Numbered from the stretch's first letter, positions 26,250-36,320 are shown. The stretch: DNA of 64,000 bases from Ramlibacter humi (GCF_004681975.1 NZ_SMLK01000001.1:1302001-1366000); one strand, 5' to 3'. Made by a program: numbers and translations. The notes: a model not told the origin generated them from the letters alone.

Positions 26250-27104
26250 ATGCACGCCAGCGGACGTCCGGAATTCCTGCCGCCCCACGAGGGCGGGCTG
26301 CCGCGCTCCATCGGCCTGGCGCTGCTGGCGCACGCCGTGCTGGTGCTGGGCCTCAGCTGGGGCCTGAAGTGGAAGCGCGACGACGCCACCGTCGCCGTCG
26401 AGGCCGAGCTGTGGTCCAACACCGTGCAGCAAGCCGCGCCGCGCCCGGCGGAGCCGCCGCCCGCGCCCCCACCGCCGCCGGCCCCCGCGCCGACACCCGC
26501 TCCACCACCCGCGCAGCGCGAAGCCGACATCGCCCTGGAACGCGAGAAGCAGCGCGCCGCGCAGGAAGAGGCGCGCCGGCAGGAAGCCGAGAAGCGCCAG
26601 GCCGCGGCGCAGAAGAAGAAGGAAGAAGAAGCCGCCCGCCGCAAGGAGCAGGAAAAGCTGGCTGCGGAGGCGAAGAAGAAGGAAGACCAGGCGAAGACGC
26701 GCCGCCAGCAGGAAGACGAGCAGCGCGTGGCCAAGCTGCGCGAAGAGAACCTGCGCCGCATCCAGGGCCTGGCCGGCGCGACGGGCGCACGCGACGCCTC
26801 CGGCACGGCAATGCGATCCACCGGCCCCAGCGCCAGCTACGCCGGCCGCCTGTCCGCCATCTTCCAGCGCAACGTGGTGTTCCCCGGCGGCGTGGAAACC
26901 ATCTCCGGCAATCCGGAAGCGGAGGTGCAGGTGAAGGTGTCGCCTTCCGGCTTCATCCTCAGCGCGAGGCTCATCCGCTCCAGCGGCAACCCTGCGTGGG
27001 ATGAAGCGGCCGTGCGCGCCATCGAGCGCAGCGAACGCATCCCTGCCGACGTGGACGGACACTACGAGCAGGACTTCCCGGTGAAGATGCGGCCCAAGCG
27101 CTGA
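26250..27104 (+). CDS. tolA: Tol-Pal system protein TolA
   Basis: Envelope-spanning protein linking TolQR to TolB/Pal. 284 residues: an N-terminal membrane helix (about 16-35), a Pro-rich segment (67-92), a long charged Ala/Lys/Glu/Gln/Arg helix (about 95-175) and a C-terminal TonB/TolA-type domain (about 195-284). ATG at 26250 follows tolR directly. tolB and pal do not follow; the next gene, dnaE, converges. Confidence 0.92.
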   Translation: MHASGRPEFLPPHEGGLPRSIGLALLAHAVLVLGLSWGLKWKRDDATVAVEAELWSNTVQQAAPRPAEPPPAPPPPPAPAPTPAPPPAQREADIALEREKQRAAQEEARRQEAEKRQAAAQKKKEEEAARRKEQEKLAAEAKKKEDQAKTRRQQEDEQRVAKLREENLRRIQGLAGATGARDASGTAMRSTGPSASYAGRLSAIFQRNVVFPGGVETISGNPEAEVQVKVSPSGFILSARLIRSSGNPAWDEAAVRAIERSERIPADVDGHYEQDFPVKMRPKR

Positions 27105-27131
27105 ACGCGCGGGCACCCTCCCCCAACCCTG

Positions 27132-27222
27132 TCTTGCCGGGCTTGGCCCGGCATCCATCTCCCCACCTCAGACGTGCGCGCTCGACGTGCAGGAGGTGGA
27201 TTCCGGCGTTCGCCGGAATGAC
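27132..27222. repeat. Bipartite inverted palindromic repeat (REP doublet) between tolA and dnaE
   Basis: Two hairpins face each other. The left is GCCGGGC (27136-27142) / GCCCGGC (27146-27152) followed by ATCCATCTCC; the right is GGTGGATTCC with stem ATTCCGGC (27200-27207) / GCCGGAAT (27212-27219) ending in ATGACA. The right unit read in reverse complement resembles the left unit, TGTC-stem-ATCCA-CTCC. This is the common proteobacterial GGATTCCxGC...GCxGGAATGAC family. It sits between convergent genes and may help end transcription. Confidence 0.8.
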
Positions 27223-27243
27223 ACGGTATGTGCGGGGCTAGCC

Positions 27244-30200
27244 TCAGCCCGCGTCGTAAACGATCTGCGCCTGCCCGCCGTCGGCCTGCGCCATCCAGCT
27301 GGCCAGCGCGGCATCCGTCGGGTAGAAGCGCGCCACCTCGCCCAGCTGCAGTTCCGCCACCGCGTTGTCGCGGCGCAAGGCCAGGCGCACGGGCAGGCCG
27401 CGCACCAGTTCGCCCTGCTCCGTCTGCTCGCGCCGCGCCGGGAATTCGCGCACCAGCCGCTGCACGTCCGGCGCCTTGCCGTTGACGGCCACGCGCAGGA
27501 ACTTGCCGAAGCGGCAGCGCGCCGTCGCCAGGTCCCACGCCTGCTGCACCTGCAGGCGGTAGCCGCCGGAGAAGCGGTCCGGCTGCAGGCGGCCCTGCAC
27601 GATGACCAGTTCGTCGTCCTTGAGCAGGTTGCGGTTGGCGTTGATCACGTTCTCGTCGGCGGTGGCCTCGATCACGCCCGACTTGTCGTCCAGCTTGAAC
27701 AGGGCCAGCTTGCCGCGCTGCCCGTTGATCACGCGGAAGTCGCTGACGATGCCGGCCAGCAGCTGCGGTTCGCGGCTGTCCACCAGGTCGTCGATGGCCG
27801 TGCGCACGAAGCGCCGCACCTCCATCGCCACCTCGTCGAACAGGTGGCCCGAGAGGTAGAAGCCGACGGCCGTCTTCTCGAAAGTCAGCCTCTCCTTCAC
27901 GCCCCAGGGCATGGCTTCCACCAGCGGCGGCTCCTGCGTGCTGGCGGCATGCGAGTCGCCCATGTCGAACAGGCCGCCCTGGTTGGCGTTGGCTTCGGCG
28001 GCGTTGGCGAAGTCGAAGGCGCGGTCGATGGACGCGACCAGCGCGGCGCGATTGAGCTGCAGCGCATCGAAGGCGCCGGCCTTGATCAGCGCTTCCACCG
28101 TGCGCTTGTTGATGCGCGTGCGGTCGACGCGGCAACAGAAGTCGAACAGGCTCTTGAACGGCCCGCCTTCTTCGCGCGCGCGCACGATGCACTCGATGGC
28201 CAACTGGCCGGTGCCCTTCACCGCGCCCAGGCCGTAGCGGATGACCTTGTCCGACACCGGCTCGAAACGGTACACGCCGCGGTTGACGTCGGGCGGCTCG
28301 AACGAGAGCCCGAAGTGCTTCATCGCGTCCTCGAACAGCACCTTGAGCTTGTCGGTGTTGTCCATTTCCACGGTCATGTTCGAGCAGAAGAACTCGGCCG
28401 TGTAGTGCACCTTCAGCCAGCCCGTGTGGTAGGCCAGCAGCGAGTACGCGGCGGCGTGCGACTTGTTGAAGCCGTAGCCCGCGAACTTCTCCATCAGGTC
28501 GAAGATCTCGTCCGCCTTCTCCGTCGCGATGCCGTTCTTCGCGGCGCCCTCGCGGAAGATCTCGCGGTGCTTGGCCATCTCCTCGGCCTTCTTCTTGCCC
28601 ATGGCCCGGCGCAACAGGTCGGCGCCGCCCAGCGTGTAGCCGCCCAGGATCTGCGCCGTCTGCATCACCTGCTCCTGGTAGACCATGATCCCGTAGGTTT
28701 CCGAGAGCATCTCCGACACCAGCGGGTGCGGGTACTCCACTTCCTCGCGGCCGTGCTTGCGCGCGACGAAGCTGGGGATCAGGTCCATGGGACCCGGGCG
28801 GTACAGGGCGTTCAGCGCGATCAGGTCTTCCAGCCGCGTGGGCCGCGCGTCGCGCAGCATGCCCTGCATGCCGCGCGATTCGAACTGGAACACGGCTTCG
28901 GTCTTGCCGTCGGCGAAGAGCTTGTACGTGCGCGCGTCGTCCAGCGGCACGTTCTCGAACACGAAGTCTTCCCGTCCCTTGTGGCGCGCGCGAATGAACT
29001 CCTTGGCGATCTCCAGGATGGTCAGCGTGGCCAGGCCCAGGAAGTCGAACTTCACCAGGCCCGCGGCCTCCACGTCGTCCTTGTCGTACTGGCTCACCGC
29101 GGAGTCGCTGCCCGGCTGCTGGTACAGCGGCGTGAAATCGGTCAGCTTGCCGGGGGCGATGAGCACGCCGCCCGCGTGCATGCCCACGTTGCGCGTCATG
29201 CCCTCCAGCTTCTGCGCGAAGGCCAGCAGCGTCTTGACCTCGTCTTCCCGGTCCAGCCGCTCGGCCAGGATGGGCTCCACCTTGATCGCCTCGGCGATGG
29301 TGATGTGCTGCCCCGGCTTGTTGGGGATCAGCTTGCTGATGCCGTCGCAGAACGTGTAGCTCATGTCCAGCACGCGGCCCACGTCGCGGATGGCCGCGCG
29401 CGCGGCCATGGTGCCGAAAGTGGCGATCTGGCTCACCGCCTCGCGCCCGTACTTGTCCTTGACGTACTCGATGACGCGGTCGCGGTTGGCCTGGCAGAAG
29501 TCGATGTCGAAGTCGGGCATCGACACGCGCTCCGGGTTCAGGAAGCGCTCGAACAGCAGGTTGTACTGCAGCGGGTCCAGGTCGGTGATCTTCAGCGCGT
29601 ACGCCACCAGCGAACCGGCACCCGAGCCGCGGCCCGGGCCCACCGGGCAGCCGTTGTTCTTGGCCCAGTTGATGAAGTCGCCCACGATCAGGAAGTAGCC
29701 CGGGAACCCCATCTTCAGGATGGTGTTGATCTCGAACTCCAGCCGCTCCACGTAACGCGGCATCTCCTTCCCGCGCTGCGCCGCATCGGGGTACAGGTGG
29801 GCCATGCGTTCCACCAGGCCTTCATGCGACGCGTGCCGGAAGTAGTCCTCGATCGGCATGCCGTTGGGCGTGGGGAAGTTGGGCAGCCGCGGCTTGCCCA
29901 GGTCCAGCACCAGGTTGCAGCGCTTGGCGATCTCCAGCGTGTTGGCGACGGCCGAAGGTACGTCGGCGAACAGCGCTTCCATCTCGGCGGACGGCTTGAA
30001 GTACTGCTCGCGCGTGAACTTGCGCACGCGGCGCGGGTTGCCCAGGATCTCGCCTTCGGAGATGCAGACGCGCGCTTCGTGCGATTCGTAGTCGTCGGGC
30101 GCGGTGAACTGAACGGGATGCGAAGCCACCACGGGCAGCTTCAGGTTGGCGGCCAGCTGCACCGCCGCGGCCACGTGCGTCTCGTCATCAGGTCGGCCCG

Positions 30201-30708
30201 CACGCTGCAGTTCCAGATAGAAGCGGTGCGGGAAGATGGAAGCCAGCTCCAGCGCCACCTGGCTGGCGCGCGCGGCATCGCCCTGCACCAGCGCCTGCCC
30301 CACGGGGCCTGCCTGCGCGCCGGACAGCACGATCAGGCCTTCGCCCAGTTCGCGCAGCCATTCCGCCTTGCACGCGCCCTGCGCGCGCACCACGTTCAGC
30401 GTCCACGCGCGCGCCAGCAGTTCGCACAGGTTCAGGTAGCCGGTGCGGTTCTGCACCAGCACCACGATGCGCGACGTCATGGCCGCATCGGTCGCGAAGC
30501 CCTGCACCAGCAGTTCGGCGCCCACCAGCGGCTTCACGCCCGCGCCGCGCGCGGCCTTGTAGAACTTGATGCCGCCGAAGAGGTTGTTGAAGTCCGTGAT
30601 GCCCAGCGCGGGCTGGCCGTCTTTCGCCGCCGCCTCCACGACGTCGTCGATGCGGTTGGTGCCGTCGACGACGGAAAACTCGGTGTGCAAGCGCAGGTGG
30701 ACGAACAT
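27244..30708 (-). CDS. dnaE: DNA polymerase III subunit alpha
   Basis: Replicative polymerase catalytic subunit, 1154 residues. N-terminal PHP domain starts with HLRLHTEFSVVDG; the palm catalytic aspartates are in MPDFDIDF at residues 397-404 (Asp401 and Asp403, the same numbers as in E. coli). GPGRGSGAGSLVAYAL, the HhH region and a C-terminal OB-fold (GIVSDFRVINGQRGKLALFKLDD) follow. ATG at 30708; a TACAAT hexamer lies exactly 7 bases upstream, so the transcript may be leaderless. Divergent from trhO. Confidence 0.97.
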   Translation of the reverse strand: MFVHLRLHTEFSVVDGTNRIDDVVEAAAKDGQPALGITDFNNLFGGIKFYKAARGAGVKPLVGAELLVQGFATDAAMTSRIVVLVQNRTGYLNLCELLARAWTLNVVRAQGACKAEWLRELGEGLIVLSGAQAGPVGQALVQGDAARASQVALELASIFPHRFYLELQRAGRPDDETHVAAAVQLAANLKLPVVASHPVQFTAPDDYESHEARVCISEGEILGNPRRVRKFTREQYFKPSAEMEALFADVPSAVANTLEIAKRCNLVLDLGKPRLPNFPTPNGMPIEDYFRHASHEGLVERMAHLYPDAAQRGKEMPRYVERLEFEINTILKMGFPGYFLIVGDFINWAKNNGCPVGPGRGSGAGSLVAYALKITDLDPLQYNLLFERFLNPERVSMPDFDIDFCQANRDRVIEYVKDKYGREAVSQIATFGTMAARAAIRDVGRVLDMSYTFCDGISKLIPNKPGQHITIAEAIKVEPILAERLDREDEVKTLLAFAQKLEGMTRNVGMHAGGVLIAPGKLTDFTPLYQQPGSDSAVSQYDKDDVEAAGLVKFDFLGLATLTILEIAKEFIRARHKGREDFVFENVPLDDARTYKLFADGKTEAVFQFESRGMQGMLRDARPTRLEDLIALNALYRPGPMDLIPSFVARKHGREEVEYPHPLVSEMLSETYGIMVYQEQVMQTAQILGGYTLGGADLLRRAMGKKKAEEMAKHREIFREGAAKNGIATEKADEIFDLMEKFAGYGFNKSHAAAYSLLAYHTGWLKVHYTAEFFCSNMTVEMDNTDKLKVLFEDAMKHFGLSFEPPDVNRGVYRFEPVSDKVIRYGLGAVKGTGQLAIECIVRAREEGGPFKSLFDFCCRVDRTRINKRTVEALIKAGAFDALQLNRAALVASIDRAFDFANAAEANANQGGLFDMGDSHAASTQEPPLVEAMPWGVKERLTFEKTAVGFYLSGHLFDEVAMEVRRFVRTAIDDLVDSREPQLLAGIVSDFRVINGQRGKLALFKLDDKSGVIEATADENVINANRNLLKDDELVIVQGRLQPDRFSGGYRLQVQQAWDLATARCRFGKFLRVAVNGKAPDVQRLVREFPARREQTEQGELVRGLPVRLALRRDNAVAELQLGEVARFYPTDAALASWMAQADGGQAQIVYDAG

Positions 30709-30715
30709 GGTGTCG

Positions 30716-30752
30716 ATTGTAGGGAAGCGGCCCTGCGGACCTTCCCTAAAAT
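30716..30752. promoter_or_regulatory. Divergent -10 elements for dnaE and trhO
   Basis: On the minus strand TACAAT (30721-30716) stands 7 bases before the dnaE ATG. On the plus strand TAAAAT (30747-30752) stands 6 bases before the trhO GTG. Between them AGGGAAG and CTTCCCT form a symmetric arrangement. Neither has a consensus -35. Distances predict transcripts starting at or within a base or two of the start codons. Confidence 0.5.
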
Positions 30753-30758
30753 CGCACG

Positions 30759-31496
30759 GTGCAAGAGGTTCTGAACGTCGCCGGTTACCGGTTCGCGCCC
30801 GTGGCCGATCCGGCCGCGCTGCAGGGGCGCCTGCACGCCGCCGCGTCGGCGGTTTCGCTCAAGGGCACGGTGCTGCTGGCGCACGAAGGCGTCAACCTGT
30901 CGCTGGCCGGCTCGCCCAAAGGTGTCGAATCGTTCCTCGGCGTGTTGCGCGCCGAACCCGGTTTCACCGGCTTCGAGGTCAAGCGCAGCACTTCGGCGCA
31001 CGTGCCTTTCCGCAAGCTCGTGGTCAAGGCCAAGCGCGAGATCATCCGCATGGACCAGCCGGCCATCGTTCCGCATGACGGCCGCGCGCCGGCCGTCGAG
31101 TCACGCACGCTGCAGCGCTGGCTGGACCAAGGCCACGACGACGAAGGCCGTCCGGTCGTGACGCTGGACACGCGCAATGGCTTCGAGGTGGATTGCGGCA
31201 CCTTCGAAGGCGCCATCGACTGGCGCCTGAACAAGTTCAGCGATTTCCCCAACGCGCTGCGCGAGCACGCGGGCGAGCTGGCCGGCAAGACCGTGGTGAG
31301 CTTCTGTACCGGCGGCATCCGCTGCGAAAAAGCCGCGCTGGCAATGCAGGCCGCCGGCGTGCAGCACGTGTGGCAGCTGGAAGGCGGCATCCTGAAGTAC
31401 TTCGAGGAAACCGGCGGCGCACATTTCCACGGCCGCTGTTTCGTCTTCGACGGGCGCGAGGAACTGGACGCCGCGCTGGTGCCGCGGAAGCCTTAG
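30759..31496 (+). CDS. trhO: tRNA uridine(34) hydroxylase / rhodanese-family TrhO
   Basis: Oxygen-dependent 5-hydroxylation of U34 in tRNA, as shown for E. coli YceA. 245 residues: an N-terminal ferredoxin-like domain (about 1-95) and a rhodanese domain (about 125-225) with the catalytic Cys183 in FCTGGIRCEKAA. GTG start at 30759. Its 3' end overlaps the converging DUF599 gene by 4 bases. Confidence 0.9.
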   Translation: MQEVLNVAGYRFAPVADPAALQGRLHAAASAVSLKGTVLLAHEGVNLSLAGSPKGVESFLGVLRAEPGFTGFEVKRSTSAHVPFRKLVVKAKREIIRMDQPAIVPHDGRAPAVESRTLQRWLDQGHDDEGRPVVTLDTRNGFEVDCGTFEGAIDWRLNKFSDFPNALREHAGELAGKTVVSFCTGGIRCEKAALAMQAAGVQHVWQLEGGILKYFEETGGAHFHGRCFVFDGREELDAALVPRKP

Positions 31497-32188
31497 TCAC
31501 GCAGCAGATGCAGCACCTGCGAATTGAACTCGCGCGCGTACAGCACGCAAGCGACCACGGCCGCCCCGATGGCGAAGGCCAGCGGCGAGAAGAACCAGGC
31601 CAGCGTGGCGAACGAGAAGTAGTAGGCCCGGATGCCGTCGTTGAACGTCTCCGCCGCCATGCCCACCAGCGTGCCCGCGCGCTCGGCGAAGCCTTCGCGC
31701 TCCGCCTTGCCCTGCGCGAATTCCACCGCCTCGGGCATGGAGCCCAGCACCAGCGCCGCGAACGTGTACTGGCGCATCGACCAGGTGAAGCGGAAGAAGG
31801 CGAACACGAAGATCGCCATGACCACCAGCAGCTTGATCTCGAACACCAGCATGGTGGTGCGGGCGGCGAACGGGATCTCGCGCACGAAGTCGGCCGCCTT
31901 GTCGGTGGTGCCCAGCAGGGCCAGCAGGCCGCCGATGATGATCAGCGTGGCCGAGGCGAAGAACGAAGGGCTGGACGACAGGCTCTGCACGATCACGCCG
32001 TCGACCACGCGCGGGTCGCGGTACGTGGCCTGCAGCATCCAGCGGCGGCGCCACGCGTTGGTGACGGCCAGCAGCGTCGAATGCGAGCGGATGGCGCGGC
32101 GCGAGTACCACGCATAGCCGGTCCACACGGCGCCGAACCACACCAGCGCCAGCCAGTCGGGAAGCGTGAGGATGGTCAAGGCTTGCAT
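31493..32188 (-). CDS. DUF599 family membrane protein
   Basis: A 231-residue protein of the DUF599 family with about four membrane segments (near 8-26, 72-92, 108-135, 190-220). ATLIIIGGLLALLGTTDKA and FNDGIRAYYFSFATLAWFFSP are typical of the family. Function is unknown. It is encoded alone; the downstream end overlaps trhO and a CGCAGAG palindrome lies just upstream of its start. Confidence 0.8.
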   Translation of the reverse strand: MQALTILTLPDWLALVWFGAVWTGYAWYSRRAIRSHSTLLAVTNAWRRRWMLQATYRDPRVVDGVIVQSLSSSPSFFASATLIIIGGLLALLGTTDKAADFVREIPFAARTTMLVFEIKLLVVMAIFVFAFFRFTWSMRQYTFAALVLGSMPEAVEFAQGKAEREGFAERAGTLVGMAAETFNDGIRAYYFSFATLAWFFSPLAFAIGAAVVACVLYAREFNSQVLHLLRD

Positions 32189-32216
32189 CGCGCCGGATCA
32201 TACGGCCGATGAAAGC

Positions 32217-32338
32217 GGGGTCCGCAGCGCAGAGAACGCAGTGCGAGCGCAGAGTTCGCAGAGGGAAACCTCAAAAAGGCATTCCTTGTCTTCTCTGCAT
32301 CCTCTGCGCTCGCTCTGCGCCCTTGCGTTGCGGACCCC
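32217..32338. repeat. CGCAGAG-heptamer palindrome, copy A
   Basis: A 122-base imperfect inverted repeat bounded by GGGGTCCGCA (32217-32226) and TGCGGACCCC (32329-32338). Both arms consist of CGCAGAG-type heptamers, and the centre has GAGGGAAACCTC followed by AGGCATTCCTTGTCTTC. It lies in a 154-base gap between two minus-strand genes, its end 4 bases from the pirin stop codon. Related copies are at 40273 and 44810. The arm heptamers and centre match copy C in the same orientation. Confidence 0.85.
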
Positions 32339-32342
32339 GTCT

Positions 32343-33239
<897 letters not shown>

Positions 33240-33249
33240 GGCCAAGAGC

Positions 33250-33807
33250 TTACTTGCGCGCCCAGCGTTCCGCCACCGCGCGCACGCGCTTGCCGAACTC
33301 GGTGGCGAACTTCAGGTCGCCGGCATGCATCTCGGCGGGCGACGCGTCCGAATGCGACACCGATGCGGCGCCGCTCCAGATGCCCATCCAGTTCAGGTCG
33401 TCGCGGGTGTGGGCCTTGGCGTTGGACGGCAGCATGCCGGTGCCCACCCACACGCCGCCGTGCTGCATGGCCAGCGTCATGAAGTAGTTCAGCGTGCTCG
33501 TCTTGTCGCCGATGGTGCTGGCGCTGTTGGTGAAGCCGGCGAACAGCTTGTCCTTCCAGGCCGAGCTGAACCAGGGCCTGGACGAAGCGTCGGCGAACTT
33601 CTTGAACTGCCAGCTGGGGCCGCCCATGTAGGTGGGCGAGCCGAAGACGATGGCGTCGGCGGCCTGGAGCTGCTCCCACGCGCCGCCGGGCAGGTTGCCG
33701 TCGGCGTCGATGGCGATGAGGTGGGCATCCGCGCCCTCGGCCACGGCTTGCGCCTGGCGCTGCGTGTGGCCGTAGCCCGAGTGGTAGACGACTGCGATGG
33801 AGGCCAT
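33250..33807 (-). CDS. Flavodoxin / NAD(P)H-dependent FMN reductase family protein
   Basis: A 185-residue flavodoxin-fold protein of WrbA-like type. FMN phosphate loop VVYHSGYGHTQRQA at residues 6-19 and the flavin-edge sequence FGSPTYMGGPSWQFKKF near 54. Probably a quinone reductase or related flavoenzyme. It sits between DoxX and the first pirin on the same strand, which suggests a joint role in redox stress, although a hairpin at 33850 may separate its transcription from doxX. Confidence 0.85.
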   Translation of the reverse strand: MASIAVVYHSGYGHTQRQAQAVAEGADAHLIAIDADGNLPGGAWEQLQAADAIVFGSPTYMGGPSWQFKKFADASSRPWFSSAWKDKLFAGFTNSASTIGDKTSTLNYFMTLAMQHGGVWVGTGMLPSNAKAHTRDDLNWMGIWSGAASVSHSDASPAEMHAGDLKFATEFGKRVRAVAERWARK

Positions 33808-33849
33808 GTTTCTTTCTGCGGGAGGCTTTTCAGGGATGAGTTGTCCCGC

Positions 33850-33871
33850 CGGGCGCGCGTGTACGCGCCCG
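33850..33871 (-). terminator. GC-rich hairpin between doxX and the flavodoxin gene
   Basis: CGGGCGCG (33850-33857) and CGCGCCCG (33864-33871) form a perfect 8 bp stem with a 6-base loop. No T tract follows on either strand, so it may be a weak terminator, a processing or pausing site. Confidence 0.4.
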
Positions 33872-33897
33872 GACGGTGGGGGGACGGGAATCGCAGG

Positions 33898-34350
33898 TTA
33901 GCGGGCGGAGCGGCCGTCGATGCTCCAGCGGCCGGGCCCGAAGGCGAACACGAACAGCAGGCCGCCGACGACGGCGATGTTCTTCCAGAACGACTGCATC
34001 TGCATCATCTTCTGGGCTTCGGGCACGGCCCAGAAGTTGTGGAAGATGGGCGTGATCATCGCGACGAAGAACGCCAGGCCCAGCGCGGCCCAGCGGCCCT
34101 TGATGCCCAGCAGCAGCGCGATGCCGAAGCCCAGCTCGAAGACGATGGCGATGGCCGCGCAGACCTCGGGCATCGGCACGCCCTTGGACGCGATGTAGCC
34201 CACGATGCCGGAAAAGCCCATCAGCTTGGAAAAGCCGGCCGGGATGAACAGCCAGGACAGCAGGATGCGACCGACGAGGGTGGCGACGTCCTGCGCGGCT
34301 GGGTTGCCGACAGCGCCGGTCTCGTAACGGTTGCGGGTGAGGGTGCTCAT
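33898..34350 (-). CDS. DoxX family membrane protein
   Basis: A 150-residue DoxX-family protein with four membrane segments (about 24-43, 62-83, 88-108, 122-140). LVGRILLSWLFIPAGFSKL and GVPMPEVCAAIAIVFELGFGIALLLG are typical. DoxX-like proteins are linked to thiosulfate oxidation or oxidative stress; the exact function here is unknown. Encoded between the two pirin loci. Confidence 0.85.
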   Translation of the reverse strand: MSTLTRNRYETGAVGNPAAQDVATLVGRILLSWLFIPAGFSKLMGFSGIVGYIASKGVPMPEVCAAIAIVFELGFGIALLLGIKGRWAALGLAFFVAMITPIFHNFWAVPEAQKMMQMQSFWKNIAVVGGLLFVFAFGPGRWSIDGRSAR

Positions 34351-34391
34351 CTTCGGATCTCCGTTGGGAAGGGAAAAGGGTTGGAAACTGC

Positions 34392-34414
34392 CGGGCGGAA
34401 CTGGTTCCCGCCCG
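34392..34414 (-). terminator. Hairpin between the second pirin gene and doxX
   Basis: CGGGCGG (34392-34398) pairs with CCGCCCG (34408-34414). On the minus strand it is followed by GCAGTTT, a weak U tract. It could partly end pirin transcription before doxX. Confidence 0.35.
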
Positions 34415-34423
34415 TTGGGTTGC

Positions 34424-35125
34424 TCAGGGCTGCAGGTCGAACACCAGCACCTCGGCCTGCTTGCCGTTCTTCAGCTCGACGCGGGTCTCGCCGTCCAGCA
34501 GGGCGGCATCGCCGGCCTTCAGCGGCTTGCCGTTGACGTCGAGTTCGCCGCGCACCAGGTGCACGTAGCCCTTGCGGCCGTCGGCCAGCTGCAGCTGCGC
34601 CGCTTCCGCGCCGTCGAGCAGGCCCGCGTACACCCGGGCATCGGCGTGGATCTTCACCGAGCCTTCCGCCGAGTCGGGCGAAGCCACCAGGCGCAGCTTG
34701 CCGCGCTTGTCGCCTTCGCCGAACGTCTTCTGCTCGTAGCTGGGCGGGATGCCGCGCACGTTGGGCTCGATCCAGATCTGCAGGAAGTGCGTGGTCTGCT
34801 GCGGCGCATGGTTGAACTCGCTGTGCATCACGCCGCTGCCGGCGCTCATGCGCTGCACGTCGCCGGGCGGGATGCCCTTGACGTTGCCCATGCTGTCCTT
34901 GTGCGCGAGGTTGCCCTCCAGCACGTAGCTGATGATCTCCATGTCGCGGTGGCCGTGCGTGCCGAAGCCGGTGCCCGGGGCGATGCGGTCTTCGTTGATC
35001 ACGCGCAGGTTGCCCCAGCCCATGTGCTCGGGGTCGTAGTAGTTGGCGAAAGAGAAGCTGTGGTGGCTGTCCAGCCAGCCGTGGTTGGCATGGCCGCGTT
35101 CCTGGGACTTGCGAAGGGTGAGCAT
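34424..35125 (-). CDS. Pirin family protein (YhhW-like quercetinase type)
   Basis: A 233-residue pirin. ATG at 35125 with AGGAG upstream; longer in-frame starts lack a ribosome site. SHHSFSFANYYDPEHMGWG, HGHRDMEIISYVLEG and GVMHSEFNHA are the metal and active-site regions of the YhhW-type cupin, an enzyme that can degrade quercetin in E. coli. Shorter than the pirin at 32343 and clearly a different subfamily. Reads divergently from a LysR regulator, with a REP doublet in between. Confidence 0.9.
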   Translation of the reverse strand: MLTLRKSQERGHANHGWLDSHHSFSFANYYDPEHMGWGNLRVINEDRIAPGTGFGTHGHRDMEIISYVLEGNLAHKDSMGNVKGIPPGDVQRMSAGSGVMHSEFNHAPQQTTHFLQIWIEPNVRGIPPSYEQKTFGEGDKRGKLRLVASPDSAEGSVKIHADARVYAGLLDGAEAAQLQLADGRKGYVHLVRGELDVNGKPLKAGDAALLDGETRVELKNGKQAEVLVFDLQP

Positions 35126-35248
35126 GTGACTCTCCTGCGTTGAACCGGCGCCGCATGCGCCGTCGATGGAAAGACTGTAGGCGCCGCACCCCAACCCATC
35201 GGCGGCCCGGCTTTGATGGCATCATTCAAAAACTTTGAACACATATGG

Positions 35249-35338
35249 CGTCATCCCCGCGGCGGCGGGGATCCATGGCTTCCAGCGCTTGAGCTGCGAA
35301 TGCGGACGCCATGGATTCCCGCCTTCTCGGGAATGACG
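35249..35338. repeat. Bipartite inverted palindromic repeat (REP doublet) between pirin and lysR
   Basis: Left unit 35249-35278 (CGTCATCCCCGC...GGATCCATGG) and right unit 35309-35338 (CCATGGATTCCCGCC...GGGAATGACG) are inverted copies of the same palindromic unit, about 30 bases apart. They belong to the same family as the doublet at 27132. It lies 12 bases before the lysR ATG and, if that start is right, inside its promoter/leader. Confidence 0.85.
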
Positions 35339-35350
35339 CGGGTTCTCGCG

Positions 35351-36304
35351 ATGCCCACGCCCCGCGATGTCCTCACCCCCGATGCGCTGGCGCTGCTGCA
35401 GGCCGTGGAACGCGCCGGCAGCTTCGCGGGCGCGGCGCGCGAGCTGGGGCTGGTGCCCAGCGCCGTCACCTACCGCGTGCGGCAGATCGAGGATGCGCTC
35501 GACGCGCTGCTGTTCGACCGCGCCTCGCGCCAGGCCCGCCTGACCGACGCCGGCGCCGAGCTGCTGCGCGAAGGCCAGCGGCTGCTGGGCGAAGTCGACG
35601 CGGTGGCCAGCCGCGTGCGCCGCGTGGCCACGGGCTGGGAATCGCAGCTCACCATCGCCGTGGACGCCATCATTTCCTGCGGCACGGTGATGGAACTGGC
35701 GCAGGCCTTCTTCGAGGTGGCGCCGCACACGCGCCTGCGCATCCGCGACGAGGCGCTCTCGGGCACGCTGGCCGCGTTGACCAGCGGCGGCGCCGATCTG
35801 GCACTGGGCGTGGCGCTGGTGGAGCAAGGCCAGGTGTCCGGCCTGCACGCGCGCGTGCTGGGCGACGTGCCCTTCGTGTTCGTCGTCGCCCCCCATCACC
35901 CGCTGGCTTCGCAGCCCGAACCGCTGCCCGACGAACTGGTGCAGAAGTACCGCGCCGTCGCGGTCGCCGACTCGGTGCAGCAGGGCAGCGGCATGACGTT
36001 CGGCCTGCTCGCGGGGCAGGACGTGTTCACCGTGCCCACCATGCGCGCCAAGCTGGACGCGCAGCTGCGGGGCATCGGCGCCGGCTTCCTCCCCGAACCG
36101 ATGGTGCGGCCCTACGTGGAGACGGGCCGCCTGGTGACCAGGCAGGTTCAGCGCGCGCAGCGCATCGTCCGCCCCAGCTACGCCTGGCGCGAGTCGGGCC
36201 CGCTCGGCCCCGGCCGCGGCCTGCAGTGGTGGCTGCAGCAGCTGGAAAGCGCGGCCACGCGGCACGCGCTGCTGGACCGCCACGCCGGGCCCCTGTCGGC
36301 CTGA
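35351..36304 (+). CDS. LysR family transcriptional regulator
   Basis: A 317-residue LTTR. The N-terminal winged helix-turn-helix (residues 7-66) is VLTPDALALLQAVERAGSFA...LGLVPSAVTYRVRQIE; the effector domain starts about residue 95. ATG at 35351 was chosen because an upstream extension to 35213 is encoded by the REP doublet and unlike any LysR N-terminus. It is divergent from the pirin gene at 34424, the usual layout for an LTTR and its target, so pirin and doxX are plausible targets. Confidence 0.9.
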   Translation: MPTPRDVLTPDALALLQAVERAGSFAGAARELGLVPSAVTYRVRQIEDALDALLFDRASRQARLTDAGAELLREGQRLLGEVDAVASRVRRVATGWESQLTIAVDAIISCGTVMELAQAFFEVAPHTRLRIRDEALSGTLAALTSGGADLALGVALVEQGQVSGLHARVLGDVPFVFVVAPHHPLASQPEPLPDELVQKYRAVAVADSVQQGSGMTFGLLAGQDVFTVPTMRAKLDAQLRGIGAGFLPEPMVRPYVETGRLVTRQVQRAQRIVRPSYAWRESGPLGPGRGLQWWLQQLESAATRHALLDRHAGPLSA

Positions 36305-36320
36305 TGCCACAATGCGCGCG

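Noticed and set aside
27187-30774. A 1195-codon open frame opposite dnaE
   Set aside because: His/Arg/Val-rich shadow of dnaE, which is unambiguous on the other strand.
35213-35350. N-terminal extension of the LysR protein
   Set aside because: The extra 46 codons are translated from the REP doublet and do not resemble a LysR N-terminus; ATG at 35351 begins the normal helix-turn-helix region.
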